From: Stenocarpella maydis
Taxonomy: Eukaryota > Ascomycota > Sordariomycetes > Diaporthales > Diaporthaceae
DNA: 64,000 nucleotides
Assembly (NCBI GenBank): GCA_002270565.1
Contig: NQMI01000199.1
Location: 1-64,000, forward strand
Direction of reading: 5' to 3'
A model generated the notes under the pieces. The model worked only from the letters and a program-made list of their open reading frames with translations. It ran no database searches and was not told the DNA's origin. Both the position numbers and the translations under genes were made by a program. Below, piece by piece: positions 35,401 through 48,036 of the stretch (position 1 is the first letter of the stretch; each line of letters opens with the position of its first letter).

Positions 35401-36611
35401 GCGGGTGCGGGAAGGCCAGCCAGAGGTGGAGAATGGATTTAGTTAGGCATCTTGCACGTGAGATCCTACTGAGATCTCCCACGTACAGGCCTCCGCACAA
35501 ATGGGGAAGAGCCTCTGATTATTTCCCATAGGATATCAAACCACGCCTCCTGTTGGGCCTAGCTGTTTTCGCTGGTTTCTCTTTCAACCCGGTCACAATT
35601 CCCTTGATAAACAAACGGAGCTGCGGCGGTCACCCATACAGTCGTAAACGCTCAGTATGGACGCAGCTGCATTAGTAGTCTTGTGATTGGAAGCAGGTTC
35701 AGGAGAAGACTAGCACTACATCTATAGTTACCAGCAGAAACTCCTCGTCCTCTCTCACAATACAGCAACTATGAATTAAGGAAGTGAGTGGGACGCTTTG
35801 TGTTTACGGGCCACACATGCATAATCACATTTCCAAGACGCATCAGGCACCTCAACGATTAGCCTCGAAATTATTGAATTAGTTCGAGTCCATTCTAAAC
35901 CTTCCAGACTCGCAGTAGCTGTGGCAGGGCATCCGCGTCTCGGCCTTGTGCATGCTCATCGCCGCGAGATGATCTCCCCACGGGATGTCACCTTCCTTCA
36001 ACCCATCTCGCCCGGGCATCTCTTCTCGCGGCCGATCCACAAGCGTCCCGCCCACAGGGCAGTCTCAGTCTCCTCAGATTGGCCACCACATGCACTTCCT
36101 CTCCAATCGCCGTCTCCATGGACCCTCCATTTTGAGATGCTCAAAGTCTAGTGGTCATAGGCCGAATAAAAACCAAATCTAAAGAGCCCATCGCGTTTTC
36201 ATGTTCTAAAATCCGACTGGAGTATGCTTTCTCTCCGTCCCCTCGGACAGTAAGACTAACGTTATCAAAAGTAGAAAAGACAATGCGAACAACTCCTAGC
36301 CAATGCAATGCGTGCGTGTGTGTCGAATGCTCCCTCAGCTCAGGATGAGGCAAAAAAAAGAGAAAAGAGAAAAAGAAAAAGAAGACAGGAAAAACATTGC
36401 CTCTATGCAGTTGCTCTCGTGTGTACGCCATCGCATGCTCTTCGTCATGAATGATGAAGCCGTGATCATCCAACCATTGAAATACTCCTTTGGTAAAGAA
36501 AAGATGAGCCCCCTCCAGGGAGCAGGATGGTCAGGTAGGAAAGAAGGAGGTAGGAAGGGGACATTTGATCAGATCTCATAAAAGATGTAGGGTGTTTGGG
36601 TTAAAAGATCC
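32481..36611. other. Intergenic, outer part of left arm
   Basis: No gene recognised. From 32955 on it is mirrored at 60344-64000. Frames such as 34593-34949 (+) and 34923-35393 (-) lack domains and splice support. It includes the 3' flank of the GH79 gene. Confidence 0.5.
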
Positions 36612-38501
36612 TTAGAAAAGGAAGTAGCCCGTCATTAGAGAAACAAAGGGTACAAGACATGTCACGAGGACGCCGGTCGACATTGTCGCCAGCGCCGGTG
36701 GTCCTGCAGACTGGGAGTCAGCGCCGGCACTAGAGGAACTGCCACCGCCGCTTGCGGAATTGCTTCTGTCAGGCTTACTCGTAGCCGATGCAGAGGATGA
36801 CTCGGAGGACGACCCCGCGGTGCTCCTGTGGGTGCCGGGACTGCGGGATGCTTGGGCGGCGCAGGCGGTCGCATCGGCCTCGAGGCCCACACCGAGTCGC
36901 GACTCGAGGTTGGCGACAACGGCCTGCGAGTCACGCACGTTGAAGGACAGAGTGCCGTCGTCGCCGACCGTCACCGTCTCGTCCGTGTCATCAACCTGCG
37001 TCTGCGTGCCCACGCTGTCCTGCTCGAAACTGACACCGTTCCATGTTGAGTTGAACTTGGCATCGGCACCCTCGTTGGTCAGGCGCGCCAGATGCACCGT
37101 GATGCCGGCCAGTGACGTTGGCAGCGACACTGACACGGTCACGTTTGCCTTGTCAGACTCTGTCGTGTTTGCCACCTTGCTGTTGAGCACGGCGATGGAC
37201 TGCAGCGAGCCGCTCTGGTAGATGGAGTAGGCCCTGACGTACTCGCTGTAGCCAGAGGGGATGCTGGAAAGTGTGTCCTGGTGGATCTGGGCGGCGCAGG
37301 TGGGGCCGATGATCTGGTTGAAGGCGGCGTGGCCGTAGTAGATGGGGCGGACGTGAGGGGGGCCGCCGTCGTTGTGGCCGGGCTGCCAGGCGCTGGTGAA
37401 GCTGTTGGCGGTCATGTGGAACTGAACACTGGTCATGTTGAGCGAGGCGGCCCAGAGGAGGAAGTTCAGCGTGTACAGTGCGCCACCGAAGGTGTCGCTG
37501 ATGTTGGAAACGCCCAGGGGCCCAACCATGCCCATCTCGCGCAGGGCGTACGGGAAGCCGGTCTCTTCTGCCTGGCCGATCTGGGTGACCCAGTCGGCGA
37601 ACTGGCTCTCGACGTAATCGAAGCTCATGATGAGGTCCATGGTCAGGGCCTGGCCCTGGGTCACGTCGACGAAGTACGAGTAGCAGTGTTGATTCCAGCT
37701 GGTCAGATACTCGACGCCGTTGAAGTTGGAGTCGACGCCAGACCTGTCCATCTGCTCGATCTCAAAGGTGGTACCGCTGGTGTGCGAGGTGCCGCCGGCC
37801 TCGAAGAAGGCGGGGGGCAGGCCAGCGGGCTCGAGGACGCGCTCGTAGACGGCAGCGGCACGCTCATGCCACTCCTCGGAGTAGGCAGAAGACTCCCAGG
37901 TACCGTTACGGAAACCGTTGGTGCTGTAGAGGTCTGGCTCATTGCCGATCTCGAAGGAGACGATGTCCAGGTTGTCGCACCTCTGGATGACCTGGCTGGC
38001 CATGTCGACAATCTTGTCGATGTAGTCGGCGTCATTGTAGGCCAGGTTCAGACCCCAGGTGAAGGGGGTGCCGGTGGGGAATCTGTTTGCAGCCTCGAAG
38101 AAGCGGGGCCCGATGAGCATGTTGTCCCAGGCGATGTTGCCGTCGCCAACCGAGTCGGGGTTTGTGATCTGAGCCCATCCGTCCTGAGACTCATCATAGA
38201 TCATGTAGTCCTGAGTGTTGCCGCCCAGACGGATGTGTGGTGGCTTGCCGGTGTAGTTGCCAAGGTTCTCGAGCAGAGTTATGGAGAGGCGGTTTGGCTC
38301 GTCCCTGCCGGTGTAGGCAAAGAGGTTGGAGGGCTCAATGCCGAAGCCGCCAAACGAGAGGTCGACGGTCTGGGAGATGTCCGAGGGGGCTGACTCTGAG
38401 ACCTCGAAGCTGAGGGGAGAAGCTGACTGGGCCAGGGCTGATGTGGCGAGGCTGGTGGAGGCCAGGGCGCCTGCAAAGGCTCGCGATCTGGGTGAGGCCA
38501 T
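36612..38501 (-). CDS. GPI-anchored GH79-family glycosidase (left-arm copy)
   Basis: An intronless gene of 629 residues. A signal peptide (about 1-25, ending ATSALAQS) leads into a GH79-type (beta/alpha)8 domain; fungal members include beta-glucuronidases and 4-O-methyl-glucuronidases acting on arabinogalactan and similar glycans. The general acid/base is Glu188 in FEIGNEPD, and the nucleophile is Glu322 in LREMGMVGP, both present. RLGGNTQDYM and the FHMTANSFTSAW region also follow the family. The beta-sandwich domain ends near 540. A Ser-rich stretch (SSSESSSASATSK, SGGGSSSSAGAD) and a hydrophobic tail (LVTCLVPFVSLMTGYFLF) follow, the usual layout of a GPI-anchored wall or surface protein. 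It is coded away from the palindrome axis. The exact substrate is not visible. A 370-codon antisense frame over it is a codon-bias shadow. Confidence 0.9.
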   Translation of the reverse strand: MASPRSRAFAGALASTSLATSALAQSASPLSFEVSESAPSDISQTVDLSFGGFGIEPSNLFAYTGRDEPNRLSITLLENLGNYTGKPPHIRLGGNTQDYMIYDESQDGWAQITNPDSVGDGNIAWDNMLIGPRFFEAANRFPTGTPFTWGLNLAYNDADYIDKIVDMASQVIQRCDNLDIVSFEIGNEPDLYSTNGFRNGTWESSAYSEEWHERAAAVYERVLEPAGLPPAFFEAGGTSHTSGTTFEIEQMDRSGVDSNFNGVEYLTSWNQHCYSYFVDVTQGQALTMDLIMSFDYVESQFADWVTQIGQAEETGFPYALREMGMVGPLGVSNISDTFGGALYTLNFLLWAASLNMTSVQFHMTANSFTSAWQPGHNDGGPPHVRPIYYGHAAFNQIIGPTCAAQIHQDTLSSIPSGYSEYVRAYSIYQSGSLQSIAVLNSKVANTTESDKANVTVSVSLPTSLAGITVHLARLTNEGADAKFNSTWNGVSFEQDSVGTQTQVDDTDETVTVGDDGTLSFNVRDSQAVVANLESRLGVGLEADATACAAQASRSPGTHRSTAGSSSESSSASATSKPDRSNSASGGGSSSSAGADSQSAGPPALATMSTGVLVTCLVPFVSLMTGYFLF

Positions 38502-38917
38502 ACTGGAGGTGGCGTGAATGCGACGCTGAACCTCAAACGTAACCTCTTCTTTTTAGTTGACTAATGCAGGAACCCCGAACCGACGACGTGGGTTGGGTTT
38601 ATTTGTGTTTTGGTCTGAGACCTGGTGTTGGAGATGACAGGCAGGCAATCAGGCCTGGGCCAGGAAAGGAGGGCAGGACAAGTGTAGGCGAACAAGGGTG
38701 GGCGAGATATGCCCGACTTTTGAGGAGACTTGACGATGGCACTTGGGCCAACAAAACACCAAGACGACGACGCAATCAAGAGCTTCGCTTGGAGGAAACA
38801 GGTCCCCACTCTAGTGCAGGCGGGAGGACTGACCTGATGGCGGGATTGCCAACGGTGACGGACTGACGGACGAACAGGACGGGCCAGACCGGACCAGACC
38901 AGATGGAGGCAGGGGTA

Positions 38918-38951
38918 GGAGGAGGAGGAGGAGGAGCAGGAGGAGGAGGAG
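38918..38951. repeat. GGA trinucleotide tract upstream of GH79
   Basis: GGA units with one GCA interruption, about 420-450 bp upstream of the GH79 ATG; on the gene strand it is a pyrimidine-rich (TCC)n tract. Mirrored at 58004-58037. Confidence 0.85.
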
Positions 38952-39973
38952 CCCCCAGAAGTAGTCTGGTCTGTACGGGCGCAGGGGTTGTGGACAAGAA
39001 CAAGGTTGATCAAAGAAACCGGGGCATCCAACAAAGGGCCCCCAATTTTGCAAGCAGACAATTAAACAGTAGGGAGGTAGTAATTGGTCTATCTGAGGGC
39101 GGGAGAGCGGGCGGGAGGGGATTGCGAAGGATGGGGCTCAGAAGATAAAAAAAAGGAGGCGCGAGGGAGGAGGAATGGTCAGGCTTGCAAGCACACAACA
39201 GGTGGCTCGAGATCACTCAAGTAGTTGTGGTCTGTCTCTCTCTCTCTTTCTCTCGCCAGTCACCAGTGACGGTGGCCGAATCAAACAAGCCGTCAAGTTG
39301 GCTGGTGACGATGATGTATGTTATGTTGATGCTGCATCTATAAAATTGGAGCCGCGACGGGAGGATCGACGGAGGAGTGGAGAGCGTCTGTATTGTCAGA
39401 TTGTGTGTGTGTGTGTGTGTGCTTGCTGCGCCAACAGTGATCCTTCAGGCCAAGAGTCAATCAAACCCATCAACGCGTCAATCTGTCCCAATATTTTCAA
39501 ACACAGCCAAGGCAGCGGGGTGCTTGACTGACGTTGGAGGGAGCGAAAGATGCCCACTTTACGGGGCTGGGCTGCGTGTAACAAGATTTGTACACCATCA
39601 AGACGGCAAGAAAAAGAAGACGGTAAGGAGGCGGGAGATGGAGAACGGCTGACGGAGTGGCAACTGCCATCTGGAGCATCTCGGTGCCGAGTGCAGTATT
39701 ATTATGAGGGAGAGAAAGGCCAGGGCAGGAAGGAAGGAAGCCAGCCAGCCAGCCAGGCCAGCCTGCCAGCCCGCCAGCCTGCCAACCTGCCATGCCACAG
39801 CAGCTTGGCCATTGAGGCAGACATGACACCGAAACCAGTCCAGTCACGCTTGGGACCTTGGCCAGCATGGGCGGCATTTGCTAACAACGCGTCACCTTTC
39901 CGGGTGAGGTCAGCTCCAGCGCCAGAGACGTGCTTAATAATGGTAGCATCTCCCCCGTTTTAATCTGCGGTGT

Positions 39974-39981
39974 TGACGTCA
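39974..39981. promoter_or_regulatory. CRE/ATF-type palindrome TGACGTCA (left arm)
   Basis: Perfect octamer 1.5 kb upstream of the GH79 start, mirrored at 56974-56981. Distance makes a direct role uncertain. Confidence 0.25.
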
Positions 39982-42352
39982 CCTTTTGGTACCTTTTCAC
40001 GCACTGACTGACGACTAGAACAAAACACAACAACCACAGCCCATGCTGCCCTACAGCTCCGCGTCAACAAACGGCCCTTTGCCAACCCGTCTCTAGTCCC
40101 TGCGCGGATTCCCGTCTCGAGACCAGCATCAACCCTACAGCTTTCCACCGCCACAACCGTCTCTCCCACCGCCCAAACTTGGGCCCGACATGGCCTGACG
40201 TACACTACATGACTGACATACCGCCCCCCGCAGGACTGGCAAAGATCACCGCCATGGAACAGGGGCACGGCCACGGCCACGGCCACGGCCCCGGAAGCCG
40301 GCTGCCCAAGCTCGCCCTGCCAGCCCTGCTCACCAGGCTCACCCAGCCCCCAGCTACTCTACCAGCAAGACGAGACAGGCGCACCGTGGTCACGACAGGA
40401 CTCGATCGCACCGCGACAGAGCTTGCCGGCTGCCGCCCGCCGCAGTCCCAGCCTGCTGGGTAAGCTCCGAAGCTGCGGGCCTGCCTGTACCTGTCATCAT
40501 CGATTGGCTTTCGGCTCCGTCCTTTCTCGGGACGCCGCATATACACCATACTCAGATTGCTCAGCCAAATGCCGTCCCCCTAGCGATATCCAACACGAGC
40601 GGCAGAGACAGCTGTCGCGCCTCATCGTGAGCCCTCCCTCGAGTCCATCCGTCCGTCAATGCTCGGAAGACCGGCCGCGACGCGCGTTTCTTCAACATGC
40701 AGCTGCAGCTGCAGCCCCATGCCAGGCTTGCAGGCTTGCAGCGTCTGGGCACTGGGCCCCAAGAAACCGGACCAAGCACGCAGCCTCGGCTCACAGCTCA
40801 GCTCAAAGAAGAACGTGCCGATGTGCCGTGCGTGGGCCAATTTCCCATGCTGACCATGATGCACAGCCAAATTTCGAGAACAGCAGGAATCATAATCGCC
40901 GATTCGCACGCAGCGCGGCTGATGACACCTGCACCTAACCCTGCCAGCCTACCCACAACCCCTCATGCCATGCATAAAAGCCTTGGAACCTTGGAAATAA
41001 TCCCCGTCGTCTGTGTCCAACAGCTTGGCGCCCTAGCCACGCATGAGCACCCGCATATGCACCTCCGTCCGGGAATAAACGAAACTGAGGGATAAACCAC
41101 CACAACCAGACAGCCACACGGCCAATAACACCTCGCTTCAGCACCGAGACTCACATCAACTACACAGACTATTTGCTTCTGCTTCCGACGATGGAGCAGA
41201 TGACCGGGAACCATCTTTGTCTTTTTCCAAACTTCAATCCTCCACGTGCACAATCTTCGCTTGACAAGTCCCTGTAGATCCCTTCATCGCCCACCCCGGG
41301 TCGCCTTGTGAGGCAATGCCCACAGCGTGACACATTGTTTCCTGGGATATATATGATCCCTAAAAGATCAACGCGACCCGTCCGCCTCCCTGCTGGCATC
41401 AGTCCGGCATTACATTGACGATCTCATCTCCTCGACCGTTGGTCTGGAGCTCGAGAACTGCTCAAAACTGGAGCTGTGCGAGACGGGGAAACACTGGGGG
41501 ATTAATTAACGCAGCCGCCCAAAAACACACCACCCACAAAAGTCCAGACACATACCAATGGTCCTCATTAGGCGCCTCACGCCAGTGCATCCACGGGCGC
41601 CTATCCTGACGTAAACAGCAAGGACCGACGCTGAGGTTTTGGCATGGCTTTTTTTTCTACCATGCCCCATCGTAATCGTTTGTTTTGTGACTGGTGTGCG
41701 TACGCGGTACAGTATGGTTTCGAAACCTCATGCTGGCGCGCCGGTGGCCCCCTAATCGATTCCCTCCCTGTCCCGAGCAAGGGCCCGGCCCCTCCTCTCC
41801 TTTCGCGGGCCTGGCCTTTGCCGATCCCCGCCCACACCAGCAAGAACCGCGCCTGGTCCGACGGCCAGGTTCTGCATTTCGTACGGCGGATTGAAATCGC
41901 GCACGCCCTTTGACATACGTCTAGAATATGACGTCCTGTCTAGGGGAGAGAAACGACCAGCATGATAATGTCCTCTCGCATGGGCAAGTATCCAGGTGAC
42001 CGGAGCGCCAAACACATGTGCTTGGTCATGTCCGGCCCTGGTGCGGCCCTGACCCGGCCTTTCCACAATCCCAGGCTGCCAGTGACAAAATAAATGCTCG
42101 GGGGGTTTCGTCAACACCAACGGTCCATAGCAAGCGACAGGCTACCTACTCAAATGACCCATAGCCTAAACAGTACAGATGACTGAGGAACACTCGCCCG
42201 TCAAAACACTTCTTGCCTCGCTCCGAAATTAGTACAGAAGAAAGGTCTTTTATTCTTGGAGCGATCCGCCTCACAAAGAGTAATTACCACCTCGACCCCG
42301 CGTGCTCAGTGCCTCCCTCGTAATGGCCAGCCCAGGGAGGGTGGGGGGTCCC

Positions 42353-45300
42353 TCACGCCCCCGGCCCCCCGCCGTTATCGAGCGGACTCTCGCCCATACC
42401 GGCGCCATCGGCGGCGGCGGCGATGCTGCTGCTGCCGCCGCCGTTTGCTGACGGCGGGGTCATGTTGAGCGGGAAGAAGCTGAACAGGTCCGTCGTCAGC
42501 ACGTCGTAGTGGAAGTGCGCGAGCGGGTCGAGGCCCTCGCCGCCGCCGAACGCGTCCGCCTCCCCGCCTAGCCCGGCCATGGCGAGCGGCGTGGTGGCAC
42601 CTCCGCCCATGGATGTGTCGCTGCCGGTGGTGGGGCCGCCCAGCGAGCCGGGGAGGTCGCTAAAATAGATGAGCTGGTTGGCGGAGGAGGGCGGGGCGTG
42701 CAGCGAGGGGAACTGGACCATGCCGTGGGAGTGCTGCTGCTGGTATTGCTGCTGCTGCTGGTGGTGCTGGTGATGTTGGTGCTGGTGTTGGTTGTTGTTG
42801 TTGTTGTTGCTGTGCTGGTGCTCCTGCCCGCCGCCCATGAGGGACGACACTGGGGACAACAGGGGCGGGTTGGGGGCGGTCTGGAGCAGCGGGTCCGTGA
42901 AGGCCGGCAGGCCGCTCGTGGTCGCGGCCGTCGTGCCGGCGATCTTCTGCCTGGAGATTGTCTCCTCGACGACTCGGAGGATCTTCCTGAGCGAGTTGCG
43001 CGCGTTGGTGACGGGCTCGTCGTCCATCATGAGGTTGACGCTCGCGATGGCCATCTGGATGAACTCGATGTTGTAGGCGTACTTTGACGGGTGGCGCAGC
43101 ATGTCGAAGAAGAGCACCGCGCAGCTCGACTCGAGGAAGAAGCCGTGGTACCGCGACGTGCGTGCCACCTCGTCCGCCTGGAGCTGCGAGTAGCAGTACA
43201 TGATGCAGTCCTGCGCCGTGTTGGTCGCCTGCCGGCACGCCTGCCGCAGCCACATGGCGCCCGCGGCGTCCTGCGACGGCCTCGACGCCAGCGCGTAGTC
43301 GGCCACCAGGAAGGGCCGGAACGTCAGCAGGATCGTGTGGCAGTACAGGTTGTGCAGCAGCAGCCGTAGCGGGTGGTGCTCGGCCCCCGGCAGCCCTGAT
43401 CCATCGGCGCTGCCGCCGCCCCCTCCGCCGCCGTCCAGCCCGGCCGCCCCGATCCCGTGCTTGCTGGCAAACTCGCGCAGCTGCGCGTGGATGTTCTCGG
43501 CCGCCACGAAGAGCTTCCGCAGCGAGTCGTACCGGTGCGTGTTGTAGATGGTCTTGGAGCACTGCTCGCCAATGTACGCGAGGCGGCTTAGCGTCACGAT
43601 GAAGGGCTGGTTCTCCGGGAACGGCGACGAGATATCCGACATCTTGAGCATGCTCTCCCGCCCCACCATCATCGTGTACCAGCTCTCCAGGAAGTACAGG
43701 CACCACAGCGTGGTCCGGCACTTCTCCGTGTCCTCGGACCGCGTCAGCGAGTTGGCCGCCTCGCGGTGGAGGCCGAGGGCGAAGGCCTTGCGGCACGCGG
43801 TGCCGAGCATGAGGTAGGTCAGGTTCGGCCTGCCCATGCTGGTCTGGTACTCTGCCAACAGCAGCGAGAACTGGATCATCGGCAGGCTGACCGTGTCGTC
43901 GAAGAGGATCGCCTCGTACTTGGCCCTGGCCATTAGCTCCTCTGCGGCGTCGGTATGGGGGGTGGCCAGCGCCCCAAGAGCCAGCACCGCGACGATGAGG
44001 GCTTTGGTTTGGGATGGCTTGGTCTCGTCACTACTGTACAGGTGGAGAAGCATCTTGTCCAGCTCCTCGTTGGTGAAAAACGGGAGTATGTACGCGGACC
44101 TATCTGCTTGTTAGTGACCAGTGCCCGACTTCAAGCAAATTGGGTGGCCAGGTCTTAGAGTTGAGGTGCCACCTTGCCCCAGGTCAAAGGTTGAGGCTGG
44201 GGCGAATGAGAGGCGAAGATCATTGTCTCGAATCACAGCCATTCGCCCGATGCCATCCTGCACAGGTGCCTTTCGGCTCCCATCCACAGTGAGAGGGTCC
44301 TAAACCGACAGAGGCATGTAACATGGCTTCCAACCAAAAAACCAGTGGCGCAGCACAGAAGGAGGTCGCAAAAACTGCACGAAGCAAAGGGAGACACAAG
44401 CTTACCATGCTTTGTATCTCTCCAGGAACAATTTAGCCCTGTCCAGAGGAACTTCACCGAACAGACTATTTGCTGGTCGATGCATCGGAATGGCATCAAA
44501 CCTTGGTGCCGTGCCAAAAAAGAAGCTCCGTTGGAGGAAGAGGTCTAGACCAGGGCCCCCCTCCTGGACCTCACGGTCCTGCTGACCATGGGGTCCGGTG
44601 GATGACAAGATGCCTCGGTGTACTTGTTGCAGGAAGGCAAATTGTGCTACAGGATGCTCACGTGTTAGTTGCTGCCACGCAAAGTATCATGGTGGAGGCG
44701 TCACGTAAGCTGGCACGAGGCAGGAGAGAAATAAACCAAGGACAGTCTGGAGGACAGGTGGGTAGGCGGCAACGCGTCAGAAGCTCGTCTGGGCTCTACG
44801 TGATCTGGACTGCCGGAATAATGCAGGTGACCCGAAAGAGGAGCTGTACTCACAGGCCGGTCCATAAAACAGACGCGCAGTGCCCCCCTGGACAGGCTCG
44901 ATGTCACTCCTCTGAGGCACAGCAGCGATGCTCTGGTAGATGGCCGAGTCGGACGTCGGGCCCTCGCCAGCCTCAGCCACGTCCCTCCGGAACGCGGACT
45001 GCGTATCATGGCCCGCCGGGGGCACCGGGAGAGACGTGGGATTCTCGCTCCCAGCACCACTAGAAGCAGAGGCACCGACAACAGGGCACGCGTCAGAGGC
45101 GGGCGTCGCAGTCGGAGGCGGACCCTCGGCCACATTTACGGTCCCGCCGGCTGCACCGTTGGCGGAAGCGGCGGCGGCGGCGGCGGCAGCAGCATCGGCA
45201 GCCCTCTGCGCATTGCTCTTCCGGATGCGCGTGCGCAGGCGGTACACACAGTCCCCGGGCTTCCTGTCACACCTGTTGCAGGGCGTCTGGCCGTTGCACC

Positions 45301-45511
45301 GAACCTTCCTCCGACGGCACGGCTCGCACGCCTTGGGGTTCTTCTCCATCCTCCTGCCGGCCGCAACCGCAGTTCCGGCGACAACAGGCTTCCGCGCCGC
45401 GACGGCGACGGCAGCAACGGCAGCACCGGCAGCACCGGCAGCCTCCCCGGCCGCGCGCGCCCTGGTCCGGCGTCCGGTGCGGTGCGGCCGCGAGGCGAGG
45501 GACAGCCACAC
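42353..45511 (-). CDS. Zn2Cys6 transcription factor (left-arm copy)
   Basis: Three exons on the minus strand: 45511-44854, 44646-44406 and 44099-42353, with introns of 207 and 306 bp. The phases fit and the joined length is 2646 nt (881 residues). The Zn2Cys6 cluster has spacing C-x2-C-x6-C-x5-C-x2-C-x6-C (residues about 62-88; core ACEPCRRRKVRCNGQ), followed by a basic linker. The middle region (AYILPFFTNEELDKMLLHLY through CRKAFALGLHREA) is the fungal-specific transcription factor domain. The C-terminus has a Q/H/N-rich stretch (about 700-730) and Gly/Ser-rich parts. ATG 45511 is the first in frame; ATG 45349 (residue 55, MEKNPKACEPC) may be the true start because the first 54 residues are Ala/Arg-rich. 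It is divergent from the dehydrogenase, which hints that it may regulate it; this is inference. Confidence 0.85.
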
Positions 45512-46395
45512 CGTGACGGCTCACGCACCAAGGCCTCCTGCAGCCCCCGTCGTGCTGGAAACCACTTTACTTTCTGTCCAGCCGGCGTGGGAGAGGACCT
45601 TGGGGCCCAAGGGAGGCAAGGCGCGGGGATAGGGACGTGCCCACTAATTCCGAGTGCCCTGGGACGTCCTGCGGTGGGGTGACGTTCCGGATCAAGAGGT
45701 CCTCGCCAGCGCCGTTGACATCAGTCTCGAACTGACAACTGAGAGATCGGATCTATGTTTTGCCTTTGTCGACGGTTTTAGAGGTGGCCTTTGGTGGGGA
45801 GAAGGGTGTGGTGACGGGAAGAAGTTGTGTTTTTTCCGATCAAAGTGGGGCTGCCTGTAAATCCGACGCATTTGATGATGTGCAGCCGACTAGTCCCACG
45901 TTGGCCCAGGAGCTATCGGTTATCTCAGGCGCAGACCAGGCGCTAATTCCGCATCACCATGCTCCCTCAATAGAGGTGGCCTGTGCCGAGATAGACTTCA
46001 TCATCAGCCCATCTTCGACTGTAAATCCGCAGGATTGTGGACCATATGCATTGGGATGAATGGCCAAGGGGGATCATCTTCCAATTAAAGGACAGGAGCT
46101 GAAGTATGGTGGTTGGATCCAAGTACCTACACCAAAACAGCACTTGCATTAGCACACAAATACCGGAGCAACACCTCCTAAACAGCGAAAGCCTTTTGAG
46201 CTTATCCCAGACCAGTCATGTTCTTTCCCTAAGCTGCGTGAATGGCTGGAATCCAGGAAGATGCCCATGACTCCAGACAGCTCGCGGTCAATGCCAAGTT
46301 TCTTCGTTCACTCTGGGGCGGTTCTCGTTCTCTCAAAATGTAGGTTGACCGGCCCCTACAACGCATCTGAGACAAAATTTTGCGTGGTTATCTTT

Positions 46396-46436
<41 letters not shown>

Positions 46437-48036
46437 GCGGACCATTGTATATATCTTATTGGTGTGGCTATCGTGATGGTTCAATCACCTGCAACATGTA
46501 GGCACCTTGGATCATGAAAGAATGACCTGCAACGGGTCGTCAGTATGGCCTGCACTCACGTTAAGATATGTACCTGGCACCTTCCGCAGGTAAAAGAAAC
46601 TTCTTTTCAGCGCTTGGAGCTAACCATCAAGTAAATGTGATTTATATTTATGTAGGTAGCTAAATGATCCTCTGCGATGCTAATCATGACTCGCAAGCAC
46701 CGTTTGATACCGATATCTTGAGATGCTGTGGGAAGTAAATGCACATGCATGAGCACATGAAGAGTCTCGGAATAGTCCCTGTCCGGCAGGACGATTATAT
46801 CCCCCCCAGTCGGACCCATTTGATTGGTTTCACACAAGGATACCAGGCTATAGTTAGCGGTGATTTGCTTCCTCAGTGACCATCTCGCATGTAGGATCAT
46901 GTGAGAACCCGCAACTATGTAAAGGTGCATCTCACACCATGCATTTACACTAGAGATCTAATACATCTCGGCAACGGGAGGATCCACAAGTCCACTCGGA
47001 GACAACCTATTTAACCTTAAAACAAGGGTCCTGTTGCCATATAAGATTCTCAGAAGCACTTCATCTGACCTCCACGTCTGGCCGCTCTGCGCCGTCGAAC
47101 TCAGTAATGCCGAGTTCCAAGCTCACCTACGGGTTTCTTCAGCTTGCTACGTTCATTTCACATCTTCGTGGGTTTACCTCTTCTCACTAACAAGTGTCGC
47201 GTCGGACTCACCGCTTATCCCGGCTGCTACAGCAGCCAACCCCCTTTCTGTTGCTCCGCCAGTCCACGTAACACGGTAGGTGCTCAGAATTTTCTTCGCT
47301 AGTACGCTAATGCCGAAGGGCGACAGCGCGTCGAGCCCAACAGCCTCGTGGGCCGTGCCGAACAAATTTCTACACATAGAAGACGTCACCATGCGGGTAC
47401 CGGGTGGGTATTCTTTAAGCGGCGATAAAATTGTGAGCACATAATGTCCGAAACCAGGGCCCCCTGAAATGTCACCGCAGTGCCGGCAGACGGCCCTGCG
47501 TTGGTTCCAACGCTGACCCCTGCGAGCCAGTACGGCCGAGATTCTTCTGCCATGTTCGGTGGCACCCTCGGGATCTGAGCCTCTTCCCACAAAAATGGGT
47601 CTTTACGTCGTGATGCCCACAGCGGCAAGACAGCAGGAGATGCCTTCATGTAGGGAATATCCTTAGACTGTCCCCGAGTGGCCCACAAAGGCGAGAAGAT
47701 ACCGAGCATGCCGGGCCCACGACGACGAGAGAACTGTGACGGGACTAAAGACAAAACCCGCTAACGAGAAAACTTGGTCAGCTAAGCGATAACCCCCAAG
47801 GCTCTACTTTTGTGCCGGTGTATGCACCGGCATGACGATGTTGCGCATCGCTGCTGGGGCACACGCCGGTGGGTGCAAATTCTCTCAGACATGGGGGCCG
47901 AGAGCCTGGACCATAAGCCACTCTCTGTGGTCGATAAAACACAGCAGCAGACGCGGACCTGTCCTGCCACATCAGACCTCGCAACTCTCCTGACATTCCC
48001 ACATACCCCCTCTCGAGCTCACACCAACCTCACAAG
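45512..48036. other. Divergent intergenic region, TF / dehydrogenase (left arm)
   Basis: 2.5 kb between the two divergent starts. AT-richer than the genes, with a 38-nt T run at 46398-46435. Short frames (46607-46930, 47174-47590, 47386-47754) have no domain. It should contain both promoters. Confidence 0.55.
46398..46435. repeat. 38-nt T homopolymer (left arm)
   Basis: An uninterrupted T run of 38, matched by an A run of exactly 38 at 50520-50557. Confidence 0.95.

Larger units (their letters stand above)
38502..42352. other. Intergenic between GH79 and transcription factor (left arm)
   Basis: 3.85 kb without a convincing gene. It holds the GH79 promoter side with a GGA-rich tract (38918-38951), a CT run (39234-39257), a GT run (39404-39421), a CCAG tract (about 39747-39762), a CRE palindrome (39974-39981) and a GGCCAC hexamer run (about 40268-40293). 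Frames are low-complexity. Confidence 0.55.

Noticed and set aside
37281..38393. 370-codon frame antisense to the GH79 gene (and its mirror at 58562-59674)
   Set aside because: Shadow of a GC3-rich gene: no domain, Val/Gly/Asp-rich, lies wholly inside the sure gene on the other strand.
42660..43796. 378-codon frame overlapping the Zn2Cys6 gene in another frame (mirror 53159-54295)
   Set aside because: Composition is Arg/Ala/Pro-rich noise; the true frame carries the transcription factor domain and splices in phase.
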